A DNA stretch of 64,000 nt from Pseudomonas fildesensis (GCF_001050345.1 NZ_LFMW01000007.1:124001-188000); one strand, 5' to 3'. Shown: positions 40,073 to 50,460, numbered from the stretch's first letter. Made by a program: numbers and translations. Notes: generated by a model from the sequence alone, not told the origin.

Positions 40073-41518
40073 ATGCAATGGGAAGTCGTGATCGGGCTGG
40101 AGATTCATACCCAGCTCGCCACCCAATCGAAGATTTTCTCCGGTAGCGCCACCACGTTCGGCTCCGAGCCCAACACCCAGGCCAGCCTCGTAGACCTGGG
40201 CATGCCCGGCGTGCTGCCGGTGCTGAACCAGGAAGCGGTGCGCATGGCGGTGATGTTCGGCCTGGCGATTGACGCCGAGATCGGCCAGCACAACGTGTTC
40301 GCCCGCAAGAACTACTTCTACCCGGACCTGCCCAAGGGTTACCAGATCAGCCAGATGGAATTGCCGATTGTCGGCAAGGGCTACCTGGATATCCCCCTGG
40401 AAGACGGCACCATCAAACGTGTCGGCGTGACCCGCGCGCACCTTGAAGAAGATGCCGGCAAAAGCCTGCATGAAGAATTCAACGGTGCCACCGGTATCGA
40501 CCTGAACCGCGCCGGTACCCCGCTGCTGGAGATCGTTTCCGAGCCGGACATGCGCAGCGCCAAGGAAGCCGTAGCTTACGTCAAGACGATCCACGCGCTG
40601 GTGCGCTACCTGGGCATCTGCGACGGCAACATGGCCGAAGGCTCGCTGCGTTGCGACTGCAACGTGTCGGTGCGGCCAAAAGGCCAGGTCGAGTACGGCA
40701 CCCGCTGCGAGATCAAGAACGTCAACTCGTTCCGTTTCATCGAGAAGGCGATCAACACCGAAGTGCGTCGCCAGATCGAACTGATCGAAGACGGCGGCAA
40801 GGTGATCCAGCAAACGCGCCTGTACGACCCGAACAAAGACGAAACCCGCGCCATGCGCAGCAAAGAGGAAGCCAACGACTACCGTTACTTCCCCGACCCG
40901 GACCTGTTGCCGGTGGTCATCGAGGATTCGTTCCTCAATGACGTGCGCGCCACCCTGCCGGAATTGCCACCGCAAAAACGCGAGCGTTTCCAGGCGCAGT
41001 TCGGCCTGTCGGTCTACGACGCCAGCGTACTGGCGTCGAGCCGTGAGCAAGCCGACTACTTCGAAAAAGTCGTGAGCATCGCCGGTGACGCCAAACTGGC
41101 AGCCAACTGGGTAATGGTTGAGCTAGGTAGCCTGTTGAACAAACAGGGCCTGGAAATCGACGAAGCCCCGGTCACCGCCGAGCAATTGGGCGGCATGCTG
41201 CTGCGCATCAAGGACAACACCATCTCCGGCAAAATTGCCAAGACCGTGTTTGAGGCCATGGCCAGCGGTGAAGGCAGCGCGGACGAGATCATCGACAAGC
41301 GCGGTCTCAAGCAAGTCACCGACAGCGGCGCCATTTCGGCCGTACTCGATGAGATGCTGGCGGCCAACGCCGAACAGGTCGAGCAATACCGCGCGGCAGA
41401 CGAAGCCAAACGCGGCAAGATGTTCGGCTTTTTTGTCGGCCAAGCGATGAAGGCCTCCAAAGGCAAGGCCAACCCGCAACAGGTGAACGAACTGCTGAAA
41501 AGCAAGCTCGAAGGCTGA
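40073..41518 (+). CDS. gatB: Glu-/Asp-tRNA(Gln/Asn) amidotransferase subunit B
   Basis: A 481-residue kinase/amidotransferase subunit that activates the mischarged aminoacyl-tRNA and accepts ammonia from GatA. Family motifs are [14 protein letters not shown] at the N terminus, [14 protein letters not shown] near 82 and a YqeY-type helical tail from about 330. A palindromic repeat follows. Confidence 0.97.
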   Translation: MQWEVVIGLEIHTQLATQSKIFSGSATTFGSEPNTQASLVDLGMPGVLPVLNQEAVRMAVMFGLAIDAEIGQHNVFARKNYFYPDLPKGYQISQMELPIVGKGYLDIPLEDGTIKRVGVTRAHLEEDAGKSLHEEFNGATGIDLNRAGTPLLEIVSEPDMRSAKEAVAYVKTIHALVRYLGICDGNMAEGSLRCDCNVSVRPKGQVEYGTRCEIKNVNSFRFIEKAINTEVRRQIELIEDGGKVIQQTRLYDPNKDETRAMRSKEEANDYRYFPDPDLLPVVIEDSFLNDVRATLPELPPQKRERFQAQFGLSVYDASVLASSREQADYFEKVVSIAGDAKLAANWVMVELGSLLNKQGLEIDEAPVTAEQLGGMLLRIKDNTISGKIAKTVFEAMASGEGSADEIIDKRGLKQVTDSGAISAVLDEMLAANAEQVEQYRAADEAKRGKMFGFFVGQAMKASKGKANPQQVNELLKSKLEG

Positions 41519-41529
41519 CTCACGACGCA

Positions 41530-41638
41530 TGATCGTTCCCACGCTCCGCGTGGGAACGCCTCAATGGACGCTCTGCGTCCGCTGTTGTGACGCGGAGCGT
41601 CACGGGCCGTATTTCCACGCGGTGCGTGGGAACGATCA
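41530..41638. repeat. Compound palindromic repeat (GATCGTTCCCACGC family)
   Basis: TGATCGTTCCCACGC and GCGTGGGAACGATCA close a 109-bp unit with inner hairpins built from GGACGCTCTGCGTCC and TGACGCGGAGCGTCA. The same design recurs at 61433, and a single arm at 5109. It lies between gatB and the RlpA-like gene. Confidence 0.85.
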
Positions 41639-41658
41639 CTTTTTCGGGGAAATCTTGA

Positions 41659-42030
41659 ATGAAGCGTCTACTCGGCCTCCTGGCCCTGTTCTCCCTGTTG
41701 GCCGGTTGCGCCAGCGGCCTCATCGACCCCAACGGCTACGACGAAACCGGTACCGCCTCCTACTACGGGGCCAAGCACCACGGCAAAAGGACTGCCAGCG
41801 GTGAACCCTTCAACCAGAACGCTCTGACCGCTGCCCATCGGCGCCTGCCTTTTGGTACCCAGGTCAAAGTGACGAATCTCGACAACGACAAATCGGTGGT
41901 GGTGCGCATCAATGATCGCGGCCCGCACACCCGTGGGCGCTTGATTGATCTTTCACGCAAGGCTGCCGAGCAGTTGGGTATGCTGCGCAGCGGGACCGCG
42001 CGGGTTCGCGTGCAAGCCCTGAGCAACTGA
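41659..42030 (+). CDS. RlpA-like septal lytic transglycosylase lipoprotein, short form
   Basis: A 123-residue lipoprotein. The lipobox LLAGC puts the lipidated cysteine at residue 17. The double-psi beta-barrel RlpA domain follows at once, with [19 protein letters not shown] and the catalytic region [20 protein letters not shown]. It lacks the SPOR domain of full-length RlpA, so it probably does not localise to denuded septal glycan the same way. The next gene starts shortly after its stop. Confidence 0.9.
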   Translation: MKRLLGLLALFSLLAGCASGLIDPNGYDETGTASYYGAKHHGKRTASGEPFNQNALTAAHRRLPFGTQVKVTNLDNDKSVVVRINDRGPHTRGRLIDLSRKAAEQLGMLRSGTARVRVQALSN

Positions 42031-42085
42031 CGGAGCCCTCGCCATTTTCGGATTAACCGCCCTCTCGCCCTGGAGCCTGATCGAA

Positions 42086-43132
42086 TTGATCAGCGGCCTG
42101 GTGCTGCTGATCGTCGGCGCCGAAATCCTGGTGCGCGCTGCCGTGCGCCTGGCGGCCAGCCTCAAGGTTCGCCCGTTGATCATCGGCCTGACGATTGTCG
42201 CCTTCGGCAGCAGCGCACCGCAGATGACCGTCAGCCTGCAAGCCACCCTGGCCGGCAATACCGATATCGCTGTGGGCAGTGTGATCGGCAGCAGTATCTT
42301 CAACATCCTCGTGACCCTGGGCCTGTCGGCGCTGATCATTCCGCTGCGCGTCTCGCGGCAACTGGTGCGCCTGGATATCCCGGTGATGATCCTCGCCGGG
42401 CTACTGGTGTTTACGCTGGCAGCCAATGAAGAGCTGACACCCGTCGATGGCTTGCTGCTGCTGGTTGCGCTCATGGCCTACCTCGGAGTGCTGCACTACC
42501 AGACCCGCCATTCACGCCGCCCGCGCACACTGGACACCGTGGCCAGGGCGCCCTGGCTGAGCAGTGTGCTGCTGATGCTCGGCGGGTTGCTGGTGCTGGT
42601 GCTGGCCGGGCATTTGTTATTGGGGGCGGCGGTGGACGTGGCAAGCGACCTGGGCCTGTCGGAACGCATCATCGGCCTGACCCTGATCGGCGTCGGCACC
42701 TCCCTGCCCTGCCTCGCCACGTCGCTGATTGCTGCCCTGCGCGGCGAGCGGGAGATTGCCGTGGGCAACGTGATCGGCAGCAACCTGTTCAACCTGCTGG
42801 GGGTGCTGGGGCTGACTGCCCTGCTCGCGCCCTCACCGCTGTCGGTGTCACCCAATGCCCTGGATTTCGACCTGCCGGTGATGCTCGGCGTGGTGGTGTT
42901 GTGCCTGCCGGTGTTTTACACCGGCTACCGCGTGACCCGCGCCGAAGGCCTGGTGCTGCTGGGGTTGTACCTGGCGTATGGGCTGCATGTGATGGCATTC
43001 ACTACCGGCATGCCCCTGGCCAACAAGCTTGAACAACTGATGCTGTATTACGTCCTGCCGGCGCTGGTGGCTTTCCTGTTGTTCAGTTCGCTGCGAGCCT
43101 GGCGCCGCCAACACAAGAGGGAATCGCAATGA
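42086..43132 (+). CDS. CaCA-superfamily cation exchanger (YrbG-like) lacking the usual acidic residues
   Basis: A 348-residue membrane protein with two inverted halves of about five helices each. Alpha repeat 1 is FGSSAPQMTVSLQA and alpha repeat 2 GVGTSLPCLATSLI; in typical Na+/Ca2+ or Ca2+/H+ exchangers both carry a cation-binding Glu after Pro, here Gln46 and Cys209. The TTG at 42086 matches the N-terminal length of YrbG; an ATT at 42044 with GGAG eight bases upstream is an alternative start that would add 14 residues. The stop overlaps the next gene by four bases. Confidence 0.85.
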   Translation: MISGLVLLIVGAEILVRAAVRLAASLKVRPLIIGLTIVAFGSSAPQMTVSLQATLAGNTDIAVGSVIGSSIFNILVTLGLSALIIPLRVSRQLVRLDIPVMILAGLLVFTLAANEELTPVDGLLLLVALMAYLGVLHYQTRHSRRPRTLDTVARAPWLSSVLLMLGGLLVLVLAGHLLLGAAVDVASDLGLSERIIGLTLIGVGTSLPCLATSLIAALRGEREIAVGNVIGSNLFNLLGVLGLTALLAPSPLSVSPNALDFDLPVMLGVVVLCLPVFYTGYRVTRAEGLVLLGLYLAYGLHVMAFTTGMPLANKLEQLMLYYVLPALVAFLLFSSLRAWRRQHKRESQ

Positions 43133-43506
43133 CCGATCAGAAAAAACCCGGGGTTGAAATGCGTCGTCAGGTGATGGGCGATGTATTCGTCGACCGCGCC
43201 CTGGGCAATGCCACCGAGTTCACCCAGCCGCTGCAGGACTTCGTCAACGAGCATGCGTGGGGCAGCGTATGGAACCGCGAAGGCCTGCCGCTAAAGACGC
43301 GCAGCCTGATCACCCTCGCCGCCCTCACAGCCCTCAAATGCCCACAGGAACTCAAGGGCCACGTGCGTGGCGCGCTGAACAATGGCTGCACCGTGGAAGA
43401 GATTCGCGAAGCACTGCTGCATTGCGCGGTGTATGCCGGTGTGCCGGCGGCAATTGACGCGTTTCGAGCCGCACAGGAAGTGATCGATACCTACCAGGCC
43501 GAGTAG
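43129..43506 (+). CDS. Carboxymuconolactone decarboxylase-family protein
   Basis: A 125-residue helical protein of the CMD/AhpD-like family. Close to PcaC in pattern, with NREGLPLKTRSLITLAALTAL, GHVRGALNNGCTVEEIREALLH and CAVYAGVPAAIDAF. No pca genes are nearby, so it is probably a PcaC-like protein of other function rather than the protocatechuate enzyme. The single cysteine in LLHCAVYAG does not form an AhpD-type CxxC. It overlaps the exchanger gene by four bases, and its stop codon lies within a REP sequence. Confidence 0.88.
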   Translation: MTDQKKPGVEMRRQVMGDVFVDRALGNATEFTQPLQDFVNEHAWGSVWNREGLPLKTRSLITLAALTALKCPQELKGHVRGALNNGCTVEEIREALLHCAVYAGVPAAIDAFRAAQEVIDTYQAE

Positions 43507-43588
43507 GAGCGAAAATCGTCAACGATTAAGCGGGCAACCTGAATAAACGAGGCGCTCTCAGGTTTTTCGCGAGCAAGCTCGCTCCTAC
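43503..43588. repeat. REP-type inverted pair overlapping a stop codon
   Basis: GTAGGAGCGA at the left and TCGCGAGCAAGCTCGCTCCTAC at the right, family of 20546. The left arm is shortened and includes the TAG stop of the CMD-family gene; the right arm runs up to the end of the convergent AEC transporter gene. Confidence 0.8.
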
Positions 43589-44526
43589 ACCCAGCCCCCC
43601 GCCTGTAACACAAAAATCCCGATATTCGTGGTCACCGCCGCCATCAAGGTAGTGATCACGATAATCGCCGCCGCCAGCTCATGATTGCCCTCTGCCGCCC
43701 TGGCCATCACAAAGCTCGCCGCAGCGGTAGGTGCACCGAAGTACAGAAACAGAATCCCCAACTCCGGCCCCCGGAACCCGAGCAGCCAGGCGCCCAGCGT
43801 GGCGGCCACCGGCAGCCAGACCATCTTCATCAGACTCGCGCTCAGCGCCATGTTGCCGCTCTTGCGCAACGCCGCCAGGGACAACGTGCCGCCAATACAG
43901 ATCAGCGCCAACGGCAATGTGGTGTCCGCCAGGTACTGCGCAGATTTCTCCAGCCAGCCCGGCAGGCCGATCTGGAAGTAGGCGAACGGCGCGGCAACCA
44001 CCACGCTGATGATCAGCGGGTTGGCCACCACACTTTTGAAAATGCTCCACGGGTCGGACTTGATCACCGGGCTGTAGACCGCCAGCACAATGGTCGACAG
44101 CGTGTTGTAGAACAGGATCACCAGTGCCGCGAGGATCGCCCCCAGCGAGATGCCGTAGTCGCCGTACATGCTGGCGGCCAGCGCCAGGCCGATCACGCCG
44201 TTGTTGCCGCGAAAGGCACCCTGGGTGTAGATGCCACGGTCTTCGCGCTTGCAGCGAAAGATCGCCCAGCCCCACGCCAGCGCAAAACTGAGTAGCGTGG
44301 CGACGGAAAAGTAGATCAGCAATCCCGGCTTGAGCGCCGAATGCAGGTCGGCATGGAGGATGCCGAGAAACAGCAGCGCCGGCATGGTGACGTTGAACAC
44401 CAGGGACGAGGCTGTGTGGATAAAGTTGTCGTTGATCCAGTTGATGCGCTTGAGCAGCACACCGAGGAACAGCATGGCAAACACCGGCGCGGTGATGGTG
44501 AGGGTGGTGAGGAAGATAGCCAGCAT
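43585..44526 (-). CDS. AEC-family (auxin efflux carrier-type) transporter
   Basis: A 313-residue inner-membrane protein with ten predicted helices in two halves. The family pattern is seen in TAPVFAMLFLGVLLKRINWIND at the N terminus and FRGNNGVIGLALAASMYGDYG near 105-125. Bacterial relatives move malonate, malate or other organic acids; the substrate is unknown. It faces a REP pair on one side and a large one on the other. Confidence 0.88.
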   Translation of the reverse strand: MLAIFLTTLTITAPVFAMLFLGVLLKRINWINDNFIHTASSLVFNVTMPALLFLGILHADLHSALKPGLLIYFSVATLLSFALAWGWAIFRCKREDRGIYTQGAFRGNNGVIGLALAASMYGDYGISLGAILAALVILFYNTLSTIVLAVYSPVIKSDPWSIFKSVVANPLIISVVVAAPFAYFQIGLPGWLEKSAQYLADTTLPLALICIGGTLSLAALRKSGNMALSASLMKMVWLPVAATLGAWLLGFRGPELGILFLYFGAPTAAASFVMARAAEGNHELAAAIIVITTLMAAVTTNIGIFVLQAGGWV

Positions 44527-44616
44527 GCCGGTTAAACCTTGAGCCTGTGATCAGGACGCTCATGATAAGCCAGTGCAGACCGCTTCGTCTGGTCTACCAC
44601 TTGAAACGCCGACCTC

Positions 44617-44752
44617 TGTGGCGAGCGGGCTTGCCCCGCGTTGGGCTGCGAAGCGGCCCCAAAACCAGACGCCGAGGAGTATCTGGTAAACCGCAGTCGT
44701 CTTTAACTGGGGGCGCTTCGCACCCCAACGCGGGGCAAGCCCGCTCGCCACA
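44617..44752. repeat. REP-type inverted pair (GTGGCGAGCGGGCTTGCCCC family)
   Basis: TGTGGCGAGCGGGCTTGCCC and its reverse complement bound 136 bp between the AEC gene and garD, with inner GCGTTGGG/CCCAACGC pairing and a longer loop than the copy at 8421. Confidence 0.85.
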
Positions 44753-44783
44753 ACAAGCCCGTTTGTCACCGTTCATTGCGGTC

Positions 44784-46340
44784 TCAGGTGATGGGCGCAG
44801 GGTTGAACAACGTGATGTCGTTATGCAGCTTGTGCTTCTCTGCCCACGTCTGCTTCTTACCGCTGGCCACATCCAGGTAGAAGTGAAACAACTCCCAGCC
44901 CAGCTCCTCGATGGTCGCGCGCCCGGTGGCAATGCGCCCGGCGTCAATATCGATGAGGTCCGGCCAGCGCTGCGCCAACTCCGTACGCGTCGACACCTTC
45001 ACCACCGGCGCCATGGCCAGCCCGTAAGGCGTACCACGCCCGGTGGTGAACACATGCAGGTTCATCCCTGCCGCCAGTTGCAAGGTGCCACACACAAAAT
45101 CACTGGCCGGCGTCGCGCAAAAGATCAGTCCCTTGCCCTTGAAACGCTCACCCGGGCCGAGCACCCCGTTGATCGCGCTGCTGCCGGACTTGACGATGGA
45201 GCCCAGGGACTTCTCGACAATGTTCGACAACCCGCCCTTCTTGTTCCCCGGCGTGGTGTTAGCACTGCGATCCGCCTCGCCCTTGGCCAGGTAACGGTCG
45301 TACCAGTCCATTTCCCTGACCAGCTCTTCAGCTACTTCCTTCGTCTCTGCGCGAGAAGTCAGCAGGTAGATGGCGTCACGCACTTCAGTGACTTCGGAAA
45401 ACATCACCGTCGCCCCCGCCCGCAACAACAAATCCGAGGCATACCCCAACGCTGGGTTGGCGGTGATCCCGGAAAACGCATCACTGCCGCCGCACTGCAT
45501 GCCCAGGATCAGCTCGGACGCCGGCACGGTTTCCCGGCGGCGCTGGTCGAGTTTTTTCAAGCGGACCTCAGCGAGCCCCATGATCTGCTCGATCATCTCG
45601 GTAAAGCCGTGACTGGAATCCTGCAGCCGATACAGCCACGGCTCGCTCAGATCGACGGAGCTGTCGTTGTCGTGCATTACCTGCCCGGCCTGCAATTTCT
45701 CGCAGCCCAGGCTGATCACCAACGCTTCGCCGCCCAGGTTCGGGTTGCGCGCCAGGTTGCGCACGGTACGGATCGGAATGTAGGCATCCGTCGCAGTGAT
45801 TGCCACCCCGCAGCCGTAGCTGTGGGTCAGCGCCACCACGTCATCGACGTGCGGGTACTTGGGCAGCAATTCGTCCTTGATGCGCTTGACCGCATGGTCC
45901 AGCACCCCGGTGACGCACTGCACCGTGGTGGTAATGCCGAGGATATTACGCGTACCGACTGTGCCGTCGGCATTGCGGTAACCCTCGAACGTGAACCCCT
46001 CCAAAGGTGCCTGGGCTTCAGGCACTTCAGTGGAAAGCGGCAAACTGTCCAGCGGTGGCGCGGTGGGCATGCGCAGTTGATCTTCCTGCACCCAACTGCC
46101 GCGCGGAATCGGCGCCAGGGCGTAACCAATGGTCTGGCCGTAGCGAATAATCTGACCGCCTTCAGGGATATCTTCCAGCGTCACCTTGTGGCTCTGTGGG
46201 ATGAAGTCCACGGTCACCAGGCCGTCCGGAAACTCGGTCCCGGCCGGTACGCCCTGGTCATTGACCACGATCACTACGTTGTCCCGCTCGTGCAAACGAA
46301 TGGAGCGCGGCGAGTCGGCATGTTCAATCAACTGCATCAC
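44784..46340 (-). CDS. garD: Galactarate dehydratase
   Basis: Iron-dependent dehydratase converting galactarate to 5-dehydro-4-deoxyglucarate. The 518 residues match the UxaA/GarD family: an N-terminal SAF-like domain (about 1-100, with [18 protein letters not shown]) and a large C-terminal domain with [34 protein letters not shown] and the [15 protein letters not shown] segment. It is the last gene of the kdgD-dehydrogenase-MFS-garD group and is eight bases after the MFS gene. Confidence 0.95.
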   Translation of the reverse strand: MMQLIEHADSPRSIRLHERDNVVIVVNDQGVPAGTEFPDGLVTVDFIPQSHKVTLEDIPEGGQIIRYGQTIGYALAPIPRGSWVQEDQLRMPTAPPLDSLPLSTEVPEAQAPLEGFTFEGYRNADGTVGTRNILGITTTVQCVTGVLDHAVKRIKDELLPKYPHVDDVVALTHSYGCGVAITATDAYIPIRTVRNLARNPNLGGEALVISLGCEKLQAGQVMHDNDSSVDLSEPWLYRLQDSSHGFTEMIEQIMGLAEVRLKKLDQRRRETVPASELILGMQCGGSDAFSGITANPALGYASDLLLRAGATVMFSEVTEVRDAIYLLTSRAETKEVAEELVREMDWYDRYLAKGEADRSANTTPGNKKGGLSNIVEKSLGSIVKSGSSAINGVLGPGERFKGKGLIFCATPASDFVCGTLQLAAGMNLHVFTTGRGTPYGLAMAPVVKVSTRTELAQRWPDLIDIDAGRIATGRATIEELGWELFHFYLDVASGKKQTWAEKHKLHNDITLFNPAPIT

Positions 46341-46348
46341 AAGGCCCC

Positions 46349-47713
46349 TCAGGAATGCGCTTCGGTAAGGTTGGTCAGCTCAGGGCCTTGGCTGGGTGGC
46401 TCTTTGAGCACCACGCGCTTGATCGGGCCGACAATCACCAGGTAACTGAACACCGCCACCAGCGCGTTGGCGCCGACGAACACCAGGGCCCACTTGAACG
46501 AGCCGGTGGTGCTGATGATGTAGCCGATGACAATCGGCGTGGTAATCGACGCCAGGTTACCGAAGGTGTTGAACAAGCCGCCACTGAGACCAGCGATTTG
46601 TTTCGGCGAAGTGTCGGACACCACCGCCCAACCCAGTGCGCCAACGCCCTTGCCGAAGAAGGCCAAAGCCATGAAGCCCACTACCATCCATTCAACGTCA
46701 ACGTAGTTACACGCAATGATGCTGCTGGAAACCAGCAGGCCAGCGATGATCGGCGCCTTGCGGGCGAACGTCAGGGAATGGCCCTTGCGCAGCAGATAGT
46801 CGGAAATCACCCCGCCGAGCACGCCGCCGATAAACCCGCAAATCGCCGGCAACGAGGCAATGAAACCGGCCTTGAGGATGGTCATGCCACGGTCCTGCAC
46901 CAGGTACACCGGGAACCAGGTTAGGAAGAAGTAGGTAATGCCGTTGATGCAGTACTGCCCCAGGTACACGCCGAGCATCATGCGGTTGGTCAGCAGTTGG
47001 CGGATGTAATCCCACTTCGGACCGTCGGTTTTCTGACCCTTGCCCTTGTCCTGATCCATATCGACCATCGCGCCATTGGCTGCAATGTGATTGAACTCGG
47101 CTTCGTTGATCATCGGGTGCTGGCGTGGGCTGTGGATAACTTTCAGCCAGATCAGCGAGAACACAATGCCGATCACGCCCATCACGATAAACACGTGCTG
47201 CCAGCCAAAGCTGTAGACGATCCAGCCCATCAAAGGCGCGAACAACACAGTGGCGAAGTATTGCGCCGAGTTGAAGATGGCCGAGGCAGTACCGCGTTCG
47301 GCCGTAGGAAACCACGCCGCAACAATACGGGCATTTCCGGGAAACGAAGGCGCCTCAGCCAGGCCCACCATAAAGCGCAGCATAAACAGCGCGACAACAG
47401 CAGTGGAGACACCAAACTCACCGACATAGCCTTGCAGCACGGTGAACAGCGACCAGGTGAAGATGCTCAGGGCATAGACTTTTTTCGAACCGAACCGGTC
47501 CAGCAGCCAGCCGCCGGGGATTTGCCCGGCCACGTAGGCCCAACCGAATGCGGAGAAGATATAACCGAGGGTGACCGCGTCGATGCCGAGGTCTTTTTGC
47601 AGGCTGGAGCCCGCGATTGCGATAGTGGCCCGGTCGGCATAGTTGATCGTGGTCACCAGGAACAGCATGAGCAGGATCAAATAGCGGACATGGGTCGGCT
47701 TGGTCGCTTGCAT
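46349..47713 (-). CDS. MFS galactarate/glucarate permease (GudP/GarP-like)
   Basis: A 454-residue MFS transporter of the anion:cation symporter family with 12 predicted helices. It is strikingly like E. coli GudP and GarP, for example [40 protein letters not shown] and [18 protein letters not shown]. Its place directly before garD supports uptake of galactarate and/or glucarate by proton symport. Confidence 0.94.
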   Translation of the reverse strand: MQATKPTHVRYLILLMLFLVTTINYADRATIAIAGSSLQKDLGIDAVTLGYIFSAFGWAYVAGQIPGGWLLDRFGSKKVYALSIFTWSLFTVLQGYVGEFGVSTAVVALFMLRFMVGLAEAPSFPGNARIVAAWFPTAERGTASAIFNSAQYFATVLFAPLMGWIVYSFGWQHVFIVMGVIGIVFSLIWLKVIHSPRQHPMINEAEFNHIAANGAMVDMDQDKGKGQKTDGPKWDYIRQLLTNRMMLGVYLGQYCINGITYFFLTWFPVYLVQDRGMTILKAGFIASLPAICGFIGGVLGGVISDYLLRKGHSLTFARKAPIIAGLLVSSSIIACNYVDVEWMVVGFMALAFFGKGVGALGWAVVSDTSPKQIAGLSGGLFNTFGNLASITTPIVIGYIISTTGSFKWALVFVGANALVAVFSYLVIVGPIKRVVLKEPPSQGPELTNLTEAHS

Positions 47714-47777
47714 GTAGAAGTACTCCCACTAATTATTTTTTTTGCGGGTAATTGTTTTGTGTTGCCTGGTGCTGCCC

Positions 47778-47821
47778 CTGTAGGAGCGCGCAAGGGCTAG
47801 CCGCCCGCCTCGCTCCTACAG
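47778..47821. repeat. Short REP palindrome (CTGTAGGAGCG family)
   Basis: CTGTAGGAGCG and CGCTCCTACAG flank an inner GGGCTAGCCGCCC-like core. It sits between the semialdehyde dehydrogenase and MFS genes, so inside the probable operon. Confidence 0.7.
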
Positions 47822-47853
47822 AAAGACAGCCCCCATAACAGGGGTGTTGCGTC

Positions 47854-49299
47854 TTACGAACCGATGTAGCTGGTTTTCACCACGGTGTAGAACTCTTGCG
47901 CATAGCGACCTTGCTCACGCGACCCATAGGATGAGCCCTTACGGCCACCGAACGGAACGTGATAGTCCACACCGGCGGTCGGCAGGTTGACCATCACCAT
48001 CCCGGCCTGGGAATGACGCTTGAAGTGGTTGGCGTATTTCAATGAGGTGGTGGCGATACCCGCCGACAAGCCGAACTCGGTGTCGTTGGCCATGGCCAGC
48101 GCTGCCTCGTAGTCGGCAACCCGTACGACGTTGGCCACCGGGCCGAAAATTTCTTCACGGCTGATGCGCATCTCGGCTTCACTGTCGGCAAACAGCGTCG
48201 GCGCCAGGTAGTAGCCTTCGGTGTCGCAGGTCACCAGGCCGCCACCGCTCACCAGCCGCGCACCTTCGCTTTGGCCGATGTCGATGTATTTCATGTCCTG
48301 GTCCAACTGGGCCTGGGAAACGACCGGGCCGATGTCGGTGCCGCTTTTCAGCGCGTGGCCGACCTTGATCGACTTCATGCGCTCGGCCATGGCCGCCACG
48401 AACTGGTCGTGAATACCGGCAGTGACGATCAAGCGGCTCGACGCGGTGCAACGCTGACCGGTGGAGTAAAACGCGCTCTGTACCGACAGCTCGACAGCTT
48501 GCTTGAGGTCGGCGTCATCAAGGATGATCTGCGGGTTCTTGCCGCCCATTTCCAACTGCACTTTGGCCTGGCGCGACACACAGCTGACTGCGATCTGGCG
48601 CCCTACACCCACGGAACCGGTGAAGCTGATGCCGTCGACTTTCAGGCTGTTGACCAGCACATCGCCAACCACACGACCGCTGCCCATCACCAGGTTGAAC
48701 ACGCCGGCCGGGAAACCGGCGCGGGAGATAATTTCCGCCAGCGCCCAGGCGCAACCGGGTACCAGTTCAGCCGGCTTGATCACCACGCAGTTGCCGTAGG
48801 CCAGGGCCGGGGCGATTTTCCAGGCGGGGATGGCAATCGGGAAGTTCCACGGGGTGATCAAACCGACCACACCCAGGGCTTCGCGGGTGACTTCCACGTT
48901 GACGCCCGGGCGCACCGACGGCACGTAATCACCGGACAAACGCAGGCATTCACCGGCGAAGAACTTGAAGATGTTGCCGGCGCGGGTCACTTCGCCGATG
49001 GCTTCGGGCAGGGTCTTGCCCTCTTCACGGGCCAACAGGGTGCCGAGTTCTTCGCGACGGGCGAGGATTTCGCTGCCGACTTTGTCCAGCGAGTCGTGAC
49101 GGGCCTGGATACCGGAGGTGGACCAGGCAGGAAATGCGGCGCGGGCTGCGTCAATGGCAGCGTTGACCTGGGCGACATCCGCCTTGGCGTATTCGCCAAT
49201 GACATCGGACAACTCCGACGGGTTGATGTTGACGCAGTAGTCGGCGCCGGCCACCCATTGGCCGTTGATGTAGTTTTCAAAACGCTTGGCTTGGGACAC
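47854..49299 (-). CDS. 2,5-dioxovalerate (alpha-ketoglutarate semialdehyde) dehydrogenase
   Basis: A 481-residue NAD(P) aldehyde dehydrogenase. The catalytic Cys lies in FYSTGQRCTASSRL and the general-base Glu in VQLEMGGKNPQI; cofactor binding is in TPWNFPIAIPAWKIAPAL. The semialdehyde made by KdgD is its expected substrate, giving 2-oxoglutarate for the TCA cycle. The assignment rests on family plus the position just after kdgD. Confidence 0.9.
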   Translation of the reverse strand: MSQAKRFENYINGQWVAGADYCVNINPSELSDVIGEYAKADVAQVNAAIDAARAAFPAWSTSGIQARHDSLDKVGSEILARREELGTLLAREEGKTLPEAIGEVTRAGNIFKFFAGECLRLSGDYVPSVRPGVNVEVTREALGVVGLITPWNFPIAIPAWKIAPALAYGNCVVIKPAELVPGCAWALAEIISRAGFPAGVFNLVMGSGRVVGDVLVNSLKVDGISFTGSVGVGRQIAVSCVSRQAKVQLEMGGKNPQIILDDADLKQAVELSVQSAFYSTGQRCTASSRLIVTAGIHDQFVAAMAERMKSIKVGHALKSGTDIGPVVSQAQLDQDMKYIDIGQSEGARLVSGGGLVTCDTEGYYLAPTLFADSEAEMRISREEIFGPVANVVRVADYEAALAMANDTEFGLSAGIATTSLKYANHFKRHSQAGMVMVNLPTAGVDYHVPFGGRKGSSYGSREQGRYAQEFYTVVKTSYIGS

Positions 49300-49353
49300 G
49301 AATCTTCTCCTGACGCAAAAGGCCGCTGATCTCTCAACGGCCTTATAGATAAG

Positions 49354-50265
49354 TTATTGCGGACCTTGCTTGTCGATCAGCGCGGCCAGGGCTTCGTACT
49401 CTTCCGGCAGCAGCTCGGTCAGCGGCGTGCGCACCGGGCCTGCGTCGTAGCCGACGATTTTCGCGCCCGCCTTGACGATGCTCACGGCGTAGCCGGCCTT
49501 GCGGTTACGGATGTCGAGGTACGGCAGGAAGAAGTCATCGATGATCTTGCCGACGGTGGCGTGATCTTCGCGGGCAATGGCGTGGTAGAAGTCCATCGCG
49601 GTTTTCGGGATGAAGTTGAACACCGCCGAGGAGTACACCGGCACGCCCAGGGCCTTGTAGGCAGCGGCGTAAACCTCTGCAGTCGGCAGGCCGCCGAGGT
49701 AGCTGAAACGGTCGCCCAGGCGACGGCGGATCGACACCATCAACTCGATGTCGCCCAGGCCGTCCTTGTAGCCGATCAGGTTCGGGCAGCGTTCGGCCAG
49801 GCGTTCCAGCAGCGGCGCGGTCAGGCGGCAGACGTTACGGTTGTAGACCACCACGCCGATTTTTACGGACTTGCACACGGCTTCAACGTGGGCAGCAACG
49901 CCGTCCTGGCTGGCTTCGGTGAGGTAGTGCGGCAGCAGCAACAGGCCTTTGGCGCCGAGGCGTTCGGCTTCCTGGGCGTATTCGATGGCCTGGCGCGTCG
50001 CACCGCCGACACCGGCAAGGATCGGCACGCTGGTGGCGCAGGTATCAACGGCGGTCTTTACCACTTGCGAATATTCGCTGGCCGCCAGGGAGAAAAACTC
50101 ACCGGTGCCGCCAGCGGCGAACAAGGCGGTGGCGCCGTATGGGGCCAGCCATTCCAGGCGCTTGATGTAGCCCGCCTGGTGGAAGTCACCCTGGGCGTTG
50201 AAATCGGTCACGGGGAAAGACAGCAGACCGTGGGAGAGGATGGACTTCAGTTCTTGTGGATTCAT
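49354..50265 (-). CDS. kdgD: 5-dehydro-4-deoxyglucarate dehydratase
   Basis: Decarboxylating dehydratase that turns 5-dehydro-4-deoxyglucarate into 2,5-dioxovalerate, water and CO2. The 303-residue TIM barrel of the DapA/NAL family has the Schiff-base Lys167 in [10 protein letters not shown], Tyr141 in VVYNRNV and [11 protein letters not shown] near 50-60. First gene of the sugar-acid operon. Confidence 0.95.
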   Translation of the reverse strand: MNPQELKSILSHGLLSFPVTDFNAQGDFHQAGYIKRLEWLAPYGATALFAAGGTGEFFSLAASEYSQVVKTAVDTCATSVPILAGVGGATRQAIEYAQEAERLGAKGLLLLPHYLTEASQDGVAAHVEAVCKSVKIGVVVYNRNVCRLTAPLLERLAERCPNLIGYKDGLGDIELMVSIRRRLGDRFSYLGGLPTAEVYAAAYKALGVPVYSSAVFNFIPKTAMDFYHAIAREDHATVGKIIDDFFLPYLDIRNRKAGYAVSIVKAGAKIVGYDAGPVRTPLTELLPEEYEALAALIDKQGPQ

Positions 50266-50321
50266 TATTCGAACACCCTGGGCGAAGACTTTCTGTCGAA
50301 AGATTGTTGTTGGTATTGGTG

Positions 50322-50337
50322 ATGTCGTACGTCATCG
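50322..50337. promoter_or_regulatory. Candidate GntR-type operator upstream of kdgD
   Basis: GATGTCGTACGTCATC is a palindrome with one symmetric mismatched pair, about 57 bp before the kdgD start. The outward TTGTACGAT half is repeated upstream of the FadR-type regulator gene at 52651, which supports a shared operator. Confidence 0.4.
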
Positions 50338-50408
50338 TACAACTATAAAAAGATTCGTCAACTGCAATTCATCGACCTTCATCCCGCAGAGTGTTGAGAC
50401 AAGCGTTC

Positions 50409-50436
50409 TTGACGTAGGAAGTTTTTCCTCTATGCT
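50409..50436 (+). promoter_or_regulatory. Sigma-70 promoter of the LexA-box gene
   Basis: TTGACG at 50409-50414 and TATGCT at 50431-50436 with a 16-bp spacer, predicting transcription from about 50443, directly at the LexA box. Confidence 0.6.
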
Positions 50437-50444
50437 CGACATGA

Positions 50445-50460
50445 CTGTATATACATACAG
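50445..50460. promoter_or_regulatory. LexA (SOS) box
   Basis: CTGTATATACATACAG matches the gammaproteobacterial LexA consensus CTGT-N8-ACAG with an alternating AT core. It follows a sigma-70 -10 element by eight bases and precedes the ATG at 50500 by 39, a position where a repressor would block transcription. Confidence 0.85.

Noticed and set aside
42023..42086. AUU start at 42044 for the cation exchanger
   Set aside because: GGAG spacing is good, but the TTG at 42086 gives the same N-terminal length as E. coli YrbG and has its own upstream GGAG, so an unusual start is not needed.
43129..43506. PcaC 4-carboxymuconolactone decarboxylase
   Set aside because: The family fits, but there are no protocatechuate genes nearby and the gene is coupled to a cation exchanger; kept at family level.
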